64,000 bases of DNA, taken from contig JACKDN010000012.1 in NCBI GenBank assembly GCA_020633465.1, positions 157,785-221,784 on the forward strand, written 5' to 3'. A program made the translations under genes and the position numbers. Below the pieces are notes generated by a model, which did no database searches, was not told the DNA's origin, and saw only the letters and a program-made list of their open reading frames with translations. The DNA is from Myxococcales bacterium. Its GTDB lineage: Bacteria > Myxococcota_A > Bradymonadia > UBA7976 > UBA1532. This document shows, in pieces, positions 41,438 to 49,997 of the stretch; position 1 is the stretch's first letter, and each line of letters starts with the position of its first letter.

Positions 41438-44400
41438 GAGCGCCTTCGCCGACGCAGGGTGACCGGCAGCAGCAGCACCAGCATCCACCACGGGGCCGGG
41501 CCGCGGTCGCCCATCGAGACGCTGCAGCCGTCGTCGCCGCCGCCCCCGCCGACCGTCGTGCTCTCCGCGTCGGGCGTGGGCGTCCGCGCGTCGGGGGCGG
41601 GCGCGGCGGCGTCCGGGCGCGGCGAGGCGGCGTCCCTCGTCGTCGGCGCGGCGTCGCGCGCCGGGGCGTCGGCGTCGGCGCCGCGGCGTCGCTCGCTCGG
41701 CGCGGCGGCGTCTTCGACGGGCGCGGCGGCGTCCTCGACGGGCGCGGCGGCGTCCTCGACGGGCGCGGCGGCGTCCTCGAGGGGCGCGGCGGCGTCTCGG
41801 CAGGCGCGCCCGCGTCGACGATCACCACGCCGGCGTCGTCGGCCGGCGGGGCGGCGTCGTCGGCGGGCGGGGCGGCGTCGTCGGCAGGCAGGGCGGCGTC
41901 GTCGGCGGGCGGGGCGGCGTCCTCGGCGGGCGCCCCCGCGTCCGCGATCGGCGCGCCCGCGTCGGGCGTCGGCACCACGATGTCGGTGTCGCAGGCGTCG
42001 CCCGCGCCGTCGCCGTCCGCGTCGGCCTGATCGGCGTTGGCCGCGCGCGGGCAGTTGTCGCGGCCGTCCTCGACGCCGTCGCCGTCGTCGTCGCTGTCGC
42101 AGGCGTCCCCGGCGCCGTCGCCGTCGAGATCGCTCACGCCGTCGTCGGGCGTCCCGGGGCACAGGTCCTCGGCGTCGGGCACGCCGTCGTCGTCGTCGTC
42201 GTCGTCGCAGGGGTTGCCCAGCCCGTCGCCGTCGGGATCGTCCAGCACCACCGAGGCCACGCCCGGGCAGTTGTCGATGGCGTTGAAGACGCCGTCGCCG
42301 TCGATGTCGTCGTCGCAGGCGTCGCCCAGCCCGTCGCCGTCCGTGTCGGCCTGATCGGGGTCGGGCACCAGGCGGCAGACGTCCTCGCGGTCGATGGCGC
42401 CGTCGCCGTCGACGTCGCCGTCGCAGGCGTCGCCGTATTCGTCGCCGTCGAGGTTCTCCTGATCGCGGTTGGGCACCAGCGGGCAGTTGTCCTCTTCGTC
42501 GGGCACGCTGTCGCCGTCGTCGTCGGGATCGCAGTCGTTGCCGATGCCGTCGCGGTCGGTGTCGAAGTTGACGTCGGTGTTGACGTCGGGGCACAGGTCG
42601 CGGTCGTCGGGCACGCCGTCCCCGTCGTCGTCGTCGTCGCAGGGATCACCCAGGCCGTCCTGGTCCTGATCGATCTGATCGGGATCGGCCAGGTGCGGGC
42701 AGACGTCCAGGTCGTCGGGCACGCCGTCGTCGTCGTCGTCGGGATCGCAGGCGTCGCCTTGGCCGTCGCCGTCCAGGTCGCGCTGGCCGAGGTTGGGCGT
42801 CTCGAGGCAGTTGTCGACGTCGTTCTGCACGCCGTCGCCGTCCAGATCGGGATCGCAGGCGTCGCCGAGGCCGTCGTGGTCGAGGTCCAGCTGGCCGGCG
42901 TTGCTCAGCAGCGGGCAGTTGTCCTCGGCGTCGGGCACCTCGTCGCCGTCGTCGTCCTCGTCGCAGGCGTCGCCCTGGCCGTCCTCGTCCAGATCCAGCT
43001 GGTTGGGATCGCGGTCGAGCGGGCAGCCGTCCTCCCCGTCGGCGACGCCGTCACCGTCGTCGTCGTCGTCGCAGGCGTCGCCGCGCCCGTCGCGATCGGT
43101 GTCGGTCTGATCGGGGTTGGCCACGTCGCGGCAGTTGTCGACGCCGTTGGCGGCGCCGTCGCCGTCGACGTCGTCGCGCGAGAAGGGGCGCAGCGTCACC
43201 GTGTCCGACGCCGTCGCGCCGTCGCGATCGGTGACGGTCAGCGTGACGCGGTAGCTGGGCTGGTCGGGATCGTCGGCCATGAAGGTGGCCACCGGCCCGT
43301 CGGCCTCGAACCACGCGTCTTCGCTGCCCGCGTCGGTGAGGCGGTCGACCGTCCAGTGGAAGTCGACGTCGTCGAGATCCTCGGGATCGCTGCCCACGCC
43401 GGCCAGCACGATCTCCTGCGGCGAGGTGTAGGTGGCGCCGTCGAGCGGCCGGATCACGCGCGCCATGGGATCGAGGTTGCCGACGGTGATCACCTGCGTC
43501 CGCGTGGTGGCGCCGCGGCGGTCGTCGCGCACGGTCAGCCGCACGGTGTAGGTGCCGCCCACCGGGTACACCTTCAGCGGCGCGGGCTCGGCGCTGGTGG
43601 TGCCGTCGCCGAAGTCCCACTCGAAGAAGACGGGATCCTCGTCGAGGTCGAAGCTGGCCTGCGCGTCGAACTGCACCTGCAGCGGCGCCGGGCCGTTGGT
43701 GGGATCGGCCGTCCAGACGATGAAGGGCGCCTGGTTCGCGTAGCGATAGCGGATGCGGCGGATCTCTTTGGACTGCCACGACACGTAGTACAGATCGCCG
43801 CTCTGCGGGTCGATGCGCAGGTCGATGGGCTGGCGGGCGTCGGTGACGAAGGGCTCGATGCGCAGGTTGCCGTCACCGTCCCGCATGATCTCGTCGTTCT
43901 CGTCCACCCACACCGCGCGGATCCAGCTGGTGGGGTAGTCCGCCTGGAACAGCACGCCGTTGTAGCGCCGCGGATAGTCGCCGCCCTCGTAGAAGGCGGT
44001 GCCGCCCACGGCGCGGGCGGTGAAGCCCAGGCCGTTGATGTTGCCGTTGCCGTGGTGCATGGCCAGCAGGGGGCGCTTGTAGGCGGCGTCGAGATCCGGG
44101 CCGTAGGGGTTCGTGCCGTCGTAGAGCGTGGCGCAGGCGCCGTTGGACTGATCGCGATAGGCGCCCTGCACCGCGTCGCCCTCGTAGCAGGGCCAGCCGA
44201 AGTTCTCGCCGCCGTAGCCGACGTTCACCTCTTCCCAGGTCGACCAGCCGACGTCGCCGGCGTAGAGCGTGCCGGGCAGGCCGTCGGCGGGGTCTGGGCT
44301 GCCCGTGTTCGGGCGCAGGCCGAAGCGGAAGGGGTTGCGCAGGCCGCTCACCCAGGTCTTCGAGCGCACCGACGCCGGGTTGCCGTCCCAGTAGGGGTTC

Positions 44401-45131
44401 GACGGCAGGCCGAGGCCGGTGAAGGGATCGATGCGGAGGATCTTGCCCGAGGGCGAGTCGGGGTGGATCGAGCGCAGGGCGCCGATGTCGAACTCCTCGC
44501 CGTCGAACTGGGGCAGGCCGTCGGGGTCGAAGCACTCGGGATCCCGGCCGCCGACGTCGTAGCCGTTGAAGTGGGCGCCGTCGCCCGAGCCGGCGAACAG
44601 CGTGCCGTCCTCGCCGAAGCGCAGCGTGCCGATCATGTGGCTCGAGTGACAGACGGGGAAGCCCTCGTTGGGCACCGCGCCGACGAGCACCGTGCGCGAC
44701 GCGGGATCGGCGCGCAGCAGGCCGGTGGCAGGATCGGCGGCGTAGCGCTCGAGGCGCGCGTAGGTGTGCACCTCTTCGCCGGTCGCGTTGGGCTCGGTCT
44801 CGTCGGGATCGACGACGAACAGCAGGAACACGAAGCCGTTCTGCTCGAAGTCGGGGTGGACGGCGATGCCCAGCAGACCGCCGTCGCGGTTGTCGTTGAC
44901 CGGGCCGTCGAGCTCGATGAAGGGCTCGGGGACGCGCTGACCGTCGACGTAGATCCACACCTTGCCGCGCTTCTCGGCCGCCCACAGCCAGCCGTTGGGG
45001 CCGAACGTGATCCCGGTCGGGTTGGTCAGGCGGTCGACCACCTCGATCGAGAAGTCCGGCGGCAAGGTCTGGGCCGCCGCGGCGCTGACCCCGAAGGTGA
45101 GCGCGGCGGCCATCATCAACGAACGGCGCAT
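41434..45131 (-). CDS. Glucose/sorbosone dehydrogenase-like protein with PKD domain and thrombospondin-3-type Asp repeats, one-base frameshift
   Basis: The ATG at 45131 follows GGGGGACC, and the signal peptide ends 'SAAAAQ'. Residues ~25-430 are the six-bladed soluble dehydrogenase propeller ('LTNPTGITFGPNGWLWAAEKRGKVW', 'GLLGIAVHPDF', 'WVSGLRNPFRFG'). A PKD-type domain ('FFEWDFGDGTTSAEPAP') and an Ig-like module follow, then about eleven Asp-rich repeats ('DGLGDACDPDLDGDGV' type) that bind calcium. The frame breaks at about 41795, where one C is missing from a repeat unit. In the shifted frame, the Asp-Ala-Ala linker and a Cys/hydrophobic/Arg tail ('DDGCSVSMGDRGPAPWW' then 'RRRRRS') run to 41434. 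Adding one base gives 1233 codons. Confidence 0.8.
41698..41801. repeat. 21-bp coding tandem repeat, about five copies, last one short by a base
   Basis: Units of GGGCGCGGCGGCGTCCTCGAC encode Asp-Ala-Ala-Ala-Pro-Val-Glu on the minus strand. The unit at 41782-41801 reads GCGTCTCGG where its siblings read GCGTCCTCGG, so one C is lacking. This is exactly where the coding frame switches. Confidence 0.85.
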
Positions 45132-45219
45132 GGAGGTCCCCCGAACAGGAATGTGCGGATCAGGATAGCGAACGGTGGTTGATTGCAGAAACAGAAGGGG
45201 CGGGTCAACATGGCCCCTC

Positions 45220-45939
45220 ATGGACACACTATTTCTTCCTCCCGTTGCGCCGCGCGGCCCCGAGTGGATCGAAGAGCGGTTGGTGTACGCGGCGCGCGCT
45301 CGCGAGAAGAGCAAGTTCAACACGGTGCTCGACGCGAAGGCCCTGTTCGGCGACGGCGGCGCCCGCACGACGGTGGTCACGCGGGTGCGCGAGGGCGCGC
45401 CGGGCGAGGTGGTGGGCGACGTCGACGTGGTGCACGACCTGCCCACCCTGCGGCTGGAGGAGCGGCTGACGCTGGTGCGTCAGGGCGACGGCGTGCGGGC
45501 CGGGGTGCTGACGCGGGTGGTGGGCGAGGCGCGCCAGAAGACCATCGACTTCGCGCAGAGCCCCTTCGACCTGCCCGCCACCAGCTATCCCGAGGTGCTG
45601 CTGCCCTTCCTCATGCGGCGGCAGCCCTTCGGCGGCGACAAGCTGGCGTGCTACGCGTGGACCAGCGATCGCATGGTGGCGCGCGTCTACTACGAGGGCC
45701 GCAAGCGCACCACGCTCGAGGTGCCGGCCGGGCGCTTCGGGGCGCGCGAGGTGTGGATGTACCCCGATCTCAACGACTGGGTCGCCCTGGGATCGGTGCT
45801 GACCAAGCTGGCCAAGCCGCTGCTGCCCCGCTACACGATGTGGTTCGAGGAGGCCGCGCCCCACCGCTGCCTGCGCTTCGAAGGGCCGTACGGGCCGCCG
45901 GGCGCGCCCGAGGTGGTGCTGGAGCTGGCCGAGAGCTGA
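45220..45939 (+). CDS. DUF3108-like protein
   Basis: 239 residues from the ATG at 45220 (an in-frame GTG at 45175 has no better ribosome site). Beta-rich with 'YAARAREKSKFNTVLDAKALFG', 'ACYAWTSDRMVARVYYEGRKRTTLEVPAGRFGAREVWMYPDLNDWVALGSVLTKLAKPLLPRYTMWFEEAAPHRCLRFEGPYG'-type strands (quoted piecemeal only for pattern: long alternating hydrophobic residues, 'VPAGRFGAREVWMYPD', 'YTMWFEEAAPHRCLRF'). This is the pattern of DUF3108 proteins, whose fold ends in a strand that reports substrate-like lipids; function unknown. Divergent from the dehydrogenase-like gene with 88 bases between, and abutting the pseudokinase stop. Confidence 0.55.
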   Translation: MDTLFLPPVAPRGPEWIEERLVYAARAREKSKFNTVLDAKALFGDGGARTTVVTRVREGAPGEVVGDVDVVHDLPTLRLEERLTLVRQGDGVRAGVLTRVVGEARQKTIDFAQSPFDLPATSYPEVLLPFLMRRQPFGGDKLACYAWTSDRMVARVYYEGRKRTTLEVPAGRFGAREVWMYPDLNDWVALGSVLTKLAKPLLPRYTMWFEEAAPHRCLRFEGPYGPPGAPEVVLELAES

Positions 45940-45946
45940 TCAGCTC
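45933..45946. other. 14-bp perfect palindrome containing both convergent stop codons
   Basis: GAGCTGATCAGCTC is self-complementary. It holds the TGA of the plus-strand gene (45937-45939) and the TGA of the minus-strand gene (45940-45942) back to back. With no loop or T-run it is not a classical terminator. Confidence 0.6.
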
Positions 45947-46986
45947 CACTCGGTGGCGTCGTCGTCGAGGTCGATGAGCGTGTCGTCGGGCGCCTCGTCC
46001 ATCGAGAAGGCGGGATCGCCGTCGCGCACCAGCATCGCCTCGAGATCGTGGGCGTTGAGGTTGATCGAGCCGCCGGTCAGCTCGCCCTCGATGTCGATGG
46101 TCGGATCGAGATCCATCAACTCGCCCGAGTCCAGCGGCGCCGGCGTGCGCGCCGCGATGGTCGCCAGGACGCCGCGCAGGCTGGCGGCGTCGGGGAAGCG
46201 GGCGCGGGCCTCCGGGTGGGCGGCCCGCACCAGGGCGGCGGCGAGATCGGGCGGGACGCGCTCGCCGCTGGCGCTGCGCACCGGTGCGGGGCGCTGCGCG
46301 CGGAAGTGTCGGCGACACACGTCCAAGGGTGAGCCGGGCTCGACGAAGTGTCGGCCCGACACCATCACATAGCCGAGCAGGCCCACCGCGTAGAGATCGG
46401 TGCGCGCGTCGGCGGCCCGGTTGACCCACTGCTCGGGCGCGGTGAACTGCGGGTGCCCGTAGAGCACGCCGCCCAACGCCGGGGCGGCGCCGTCCGAGAA
46501 CAGCTGCGCGACGCCGGCGCCGTCGAGGCGCACGCGCGGGCCGTCCGGGCCGTCGAACACCCGCACCTGCTCGGGCCGCACGTCGCGATGCACGACGCCC
46601 GCCGCGTGGCACATCTCGAGGGCCGCCAGCACGCCGTCGAGGATGCGCAGCACGGCGTCGAGCGGGCAGGGGGCCTGGGCGCAGCGCTCGCCCAGCGTGT
46701 CGCCGCGCGGCGGATCCACCGCGTAGCCCGCGCGCCCGTCGGCCAGGCGGAAGGTGCCGTGCAGCCGCCCCAGGCAGGCGTGCTGCAGGCCCATCACCCG
46801 CCGGCTCTCGACCTCGAAGCGCCGCGTCGGGGGCGGCACGCCGACCAGCAGGCGCACGGCCACCGCGCCGCCGGTGGCGAGATCGGTGCCGTCGTGCCAG
46901 ACGCCGAACGCGTCGCGGTCGCGGAGCGCGCCGAGCCGGAAGCGATCGGCCACCGCGTCGCCCGCCTGTGGGGTGGTGCTGCGCAC
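45940..46986 (-). CDS. Ser/Thr protein kinase-like pseudokinase
   Basis: 348 residues from a GTG at 46986. The kinase fold is visible through 'AALEMCHAAGVVHRDVRPEQVRV' and 'FTAPEQWVNRAADARTDLYAVGLLGYVMVSG'. Key residues are lost: no Gly-rich loop at 18-28, the beta-3 Lys is Arg 45 ('AVAVRLL'), the catalytic-loop Lys and Asn are Arg 137 and Gln 140, and the DFG is 'DGA' (155-157). APE at 183-185 is kept. The C-terminal 60 residues are acidic. It is probably a catalytically dead regulator or binding scaffold. The transporter gene lies upstream on the same strand, 42 bases away, so they are likely cotranscribed. Confidence 0.8.
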   Translation of the reverse strand: MRSTTPQAGDAVADRFRLGALRDRDAFGVWHDGTDLATGGAVAVRLLVGVPPPTRRFEVESRRVMGLQHACLGRLHGTFRLADGRAGYAVDPPRGDTLGERCAQAPCPLDAVLRILDGVLAALEMCHAAGVVHRDVRPEQVRVFDGPDGPRVRLDGAGVAQLFSDGAAPALGGVLYGHPQFTAPEQWVNRAADARTDLYAVGLLGYVMVSGRHFVEPGSPLDVCRRHFRAQRPAPVRSASGERVPPDLAAALVRAAHPEARARFPDAASLRGVLATIAARTPAPLDSGELMDLDPTIDIEGELTGGSINLNAHDLEAMLVRDGDPAFSMDEAPDDTLIDLDDDATEWS

Positions 46987-47028
46987 GGGCCCATTTCACA
47001 CGACTCGGCGGGCGCTCGCCAGGGCGTT

Positions 47029-48612
47029 TCAGGCGGCCTGCGGCACGGGCGTCGATCGCAGCAGGGCGTCGAGGATGGCGCCGGCGTCGGGGAAGCCGTG
47101 CTCGCGGAACAGCGCGTCGAGCAGCTCGACCGCGTCGGCCCGCTGGTGGGCGTCGCCTTCGAGGTAGCGCCGCGCCGTCTCGGCGATGGCGCGGGTGTCG
47201 CCGAGCAGGGCGCCGAGCGCCTCGAAGGTGTCGCTGAGGTGCTGCTGCACCTCGTCCGGCCGCGTCGGGCGCGCGCAGGGGGTGGCCAGCACCGACAGGT
47301 GGGCCCGGATGACCTCGCGCAGCACGTCGGGCGACGTGGGCTCGCCGGTGAGGCCGGGCTGCACCTTCACCAGCAGGTTGGCCTCGAGCTGGGCGCGGTG
47401 CGCGGCGCCGGCCTGGCGCGCCACGCGCAGCCAGAGCGCCGCGAGCACCGCCACCAACGCGGGCGCGGCCCAGGGGCCGGCGAGGGCGACGAGCGGGATC
47501 AGCAGGCCGGCGGTCAGCCCGCCGAGCGGGTAGACGATGCCCTTGAGGAACACCTTGGCCTGCGTGCGCTCGACCTGCGGCACCGGCGTGACGACCAGAT
47601 CCTGGGTGCTGCTGTGGAACGTGAACTTCAAGAGGGTGTCGGCGCTGCGCAAGGCGACGGCCGCGATCAGCGAGGGCGAGACGACGCACAGCAGGGCCCC
47701 GCCGAGCACGACGGCGGGGTGCGCCGAGAAGCTGCGGCTGATGCCCAGGCGGTGCACCGCCGGGGCCACGACCAAGAACTGGAACGCGAGCACGGCCACA
47801 TTGGTCAGGCTGTGGAACCACGCGAAGAACAAGGCGATCTGCTCGGGGGCCAGCTCGACCTGCAGGCGCGCCTTCAGCAGGTAGTCGGTCAGGTTGGTGC
47901 CGACGGCCATCAGGAAGGTGGTGGCGCCGACGACGCGCAGCAGGCGGTTCTTGCCCAGGGCGCGCCAGCCCTCGGCGAAGCCGGGATCGGCCGGGCGCCG
48001 GGTGGGGCGGTCGGGCTGGCCGGCGGTGACCCAGCGCGGGAAGGGCAGCATGACCAGCAGCACCGCGACGACGGCCCAGAGCAGCGCGCCGGTGCCCCAG
48101 CGGTCGACCAGCCACGCGCCCAGCGAGCCACCGCCGACGGCGCCGGCCGTGCCCACGCCGCCGATGAGCGGGATGAGGCGGCGGGCCTGCCGGCTGTCGA
48201 GGCGCTCGAGGATGGTGCTCCACGCGGCCACGTTGGTCAGCGGGCTGACGATGGCCAGCACCAGGGCGGCGGCGAAGACGCTCCACTTGCCGCTGGCGCC
48301 CACGCAGGCCAGGGCGACGACGGCGAACAGCCCCAGCGCGCCGGTGTTGAGCCGCACGAGGGCCACGCGGCGGGCCAGGGCGGCGTAGGCGACCGTCGTG
48401 GGCGCGAAGGCGAAGGCGCTGACGATGAAGAACAGCGACAGCCACGACGCGGGGAAGTGGGTGATGAAGACGGCGTCCGACCAGGTGCGCACGAGGATGG
48501 CCAGGGCCACCGACAGGAACGCGAAGGCGCCCATGGCCACGAACATGGGCCACTCGTCCGGGAGGACGCCGCGCGGGGCGTTGTCGGGGGCGGTCGCCAT
48601 GGGTGTTGGCAT
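47029..48612 (-). CDS. Multi-spanning transporter resembling NTP/NDP exchange carriers or MFS, with C-terminal helical domain
   Basis: 527 residues from the ATG at 48612 (ATG 48600 is also possible; neither has a strong ribosome site). About 12 membrane helices. The stretch 'LERLDSRQARRLIPLIGGVGTAGAVGGGSLGAWLVDRWG' has the pattern seen in the ATP/ADP translocase-like (TLC) family rather than in typical MFS, and 'FHSSTQDLVVTPVPQVERTQAKVFLKGIVYPLGG' also fits it. The last ~110 residues are soluble and helical with 'HLSDTFEALGALL'-like repeats. Free-living bacteria with this family use it for unknown substrates. It sits upstream of the pseudokinase. Confidence 0.6.
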   Translation of the reverse strand: MPTPMATAPDNAPRGVLPDEWPMFVAMGAFAFLSVALAILVRTWSDAVFITHFPASWLSLFFIVSAFAFAPTTVAYAALARRVALVRLNTGALGLFAVVALACVGASGKWSVFAAALVLAIVSPLTNVAAWSTILERLDSRQARRLIPLIGGVGTAGAVGGGSLGAWLVDRWGTGALLWAVVAVLLVMLPFPRWVTAGQPDRPTRRPADPGFAEGWRALGKNRLLRVVGATTFLMAVGTNLTDYLLKARLQVELAPEQIALFFAWFHSLTNVAVLAFQFLVVAPAVHRLGISRSFSAHPAVVLGGALLCVVSPSLIAAVALRSADTLLKFTFHSSTQDLVVTPVPQVERTQAKVFLKGIVYPLGGLTAGLLIPLVALAGPWAAPALVAVLAALWLRVARQAGAAHRAQLEANLLVKVQPGLTGEPTSPDVLREVIRAHLSVLATPCARPTRPDEVQQHLSDTFEALGALLGDTRAIAETARRYLEGDAHQRADAVELLDALFREHGFPDAGAILDALLRSTPVPQAA

Positions 48613-48779
48613 CGGTGGACGGGGCGCGCGGGGTGAGCCGCCTGGGCGTCGGCTGACCCACGGGCGGCGGCCGCGATTGACGGCCCGCGCCGCCCGGGGT
48701 ACCAACGCTGCGAGCGTGCGGGCCGACCGGGCGCGCCGCCTTGGACCCCTCGATCGCCCGCCCGGGCGCGGAGTGCACC

Positions 48780-49997
48780 ATGTCGCCGCCCAAGCCGCAG
48801 CGCGTGCTCGTCGTCGGCGCCGGGCCCTTCCAGGTCGATCTCATCGCGCGGGCGCGGGCGCTGGGCGCCGAGGTCGTGGCCGTGGATCGCCTGCCCGACG
48901 CGCCGGGCATGGCGCTGGCGGATCACGCCTTCCCGATCAACATCGTGGACGTCGACGCGGTGGTGGCGCTGGCCGATCGGCTGCAGGTGGACGCGGCGCT
49001 GACGGCGGCGTCCGACGCAGCGGTGCCGGCGGTGTCGGCGGTGGTCGAGGCGCGCGGCCTGTGTGGCATCCCCCCGTCGGTGGTGGCGGTGTGCCGCGAC
49101 AAGCTGCGCACCTTCGAGGCCGTGCGGGCGGCCGGGCTGCCGGTGCCCGAGACGCGCTTCGTCGGCGGGCCGGCCGAGGTCGAGGCGGCGGTGCAGGCGG
49201 TCGGCGGCTTCCCGCTGGTGGTCAAGCCGGCGAGCGCGGCGGGCGGGCGCGGGGTCGCGGTGGTGCCCGCGCGGGCCGGGCTGAGCGCGGCCATCGAGCG
49301 CGCGCGCCAGTACGCCGGGGCCGGCGGGGGCGTGCTGCTGCAGGCGTACGTCGACGGGCGGTCGGTCGGCGTCGAGGCCTTCCTGTGGCGCGGACAGGTG
49401 GTGGCGGCGTTCGTGCTCGACGACCAGTACCAGCCGCTCTTCGTGTCGCCGGTGGGACACTCCCTGCCGTGCACGCTGGACGCCGCCACCGAGGCGGCCG
49501 TCGTGCGCGACGTGGCGGCCTTCGCGGCGGCGGTGGGCATCACCGACGGGCCGCTGAACTTCGATCTGCGCCGGGTGGCCGACGAGACGGTGCTGATCGA
49601 GATCAACCCGCGCCTGGGCGGCAGCTCGATCACCGAGCTCGTGCGCACCTGCTACGGCGTCGACCTGAGCGAGGCGGCGGTGCTGTGCGCGCTGGGGCGC
49701 GATCCGTCGCCGGCCCTGGCGCGCCAGCGGGTGCAGCCGGTCGCCTCGCGGCTGCTCATCGCCCGCGGCCGCGGGCGCGTCACCATGGTGGGCGATCCCG
49801 CCGCCGGCTGGCGCCAGCACGAGGCCGTGCGCGCGCTGCGCCTCAGCGTCCCCGACAGCCAGCCCTCGCCCCTGGCCGTCGACGAGTGGTCGCTCTTGGG
49901 CAGCTGCCTCGTCGTCGCCCCCACCCCGGCCGACGCGGAGGCGCTGGCCGAGCGCCTCGCCGCCGACGTCGTCGCCGCCATCACGGTCGAGCCATGA
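48780..49997 (+). CDS. ATP-grasp ligase of carbamoyl-phosphate-synthase type
   Basis: 405 residues from the ATG at 48780 (GGAG upstream; an in-frame ATG at 48741 lies in leader sequence). N-terminal pre-ATP-grasp fold 'RVLVVGAGPFQVDLIARARALGAEVVAVDR', then the ATP-grasp core with the adenine/phosphate site 'FPLVVKPASAAGGRGVAVV', 'LLQAYVDGRSVGVEAFLW', and metal ligands in 'LIEINPRLGGSS'. Such enzymes form a peptide or amide bond through an acylphosphate. The product is unknown. It starts an operon with ATGA and GTGA overlaps to the next two genes, so it probably modifies the same surface molecule as they do. Divergent from the transporter. Confidence 0.85.
   Translation: MSPPKPQRVLVVGAGPFQVDLIARARALGAEVVAVDRLPDAPGMALADHAFPINIVDVDAVVALADRLQVDAALTAASDAAVPAVSAVVEARGLCGIPPSVVAVCRDKLRTFEAVRAAGLPVPETRFVGGPAEVEAAVQAVGGFPLVVKPASAAGGRGVAVVPARAGLSAAIERARQYAGAGGGVLLQAYVDGRSVGVEAFLWRGQVVAAFVLDDQYQPLFVSPVGHSLPCTLDAATEAAVVRDVAAFAAAVGITDGPLNFDLRRVADETVLIEINPRLGGSSITELVRTCYGVDLSEAAVLCALGRDPSPALARQRVQPVASRLLIARGRGRVTMVGDPAAGWRQHEAVRALRLSVPDSQPSPLAVDEWSLLGSCLVVAPTPADAEALAERLAADVVAAITVEP

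Noticed and set aside
41698..41801. Tandem repeats as a CRISPR array
   Set aside because: Units are contiguous without spacers and encode Asp-Ala-Ala-Ala-Pro in frame; no cas genes are near.
36884..42286. A 1800-residue plus-strand open frame
   Set aside because: It lies antisense to the PEGA-like, cytochrome-MopE and Asp-repeat genes; the reverse strand explains the sequence with signal peptides, CxxCH motifs and repeats.
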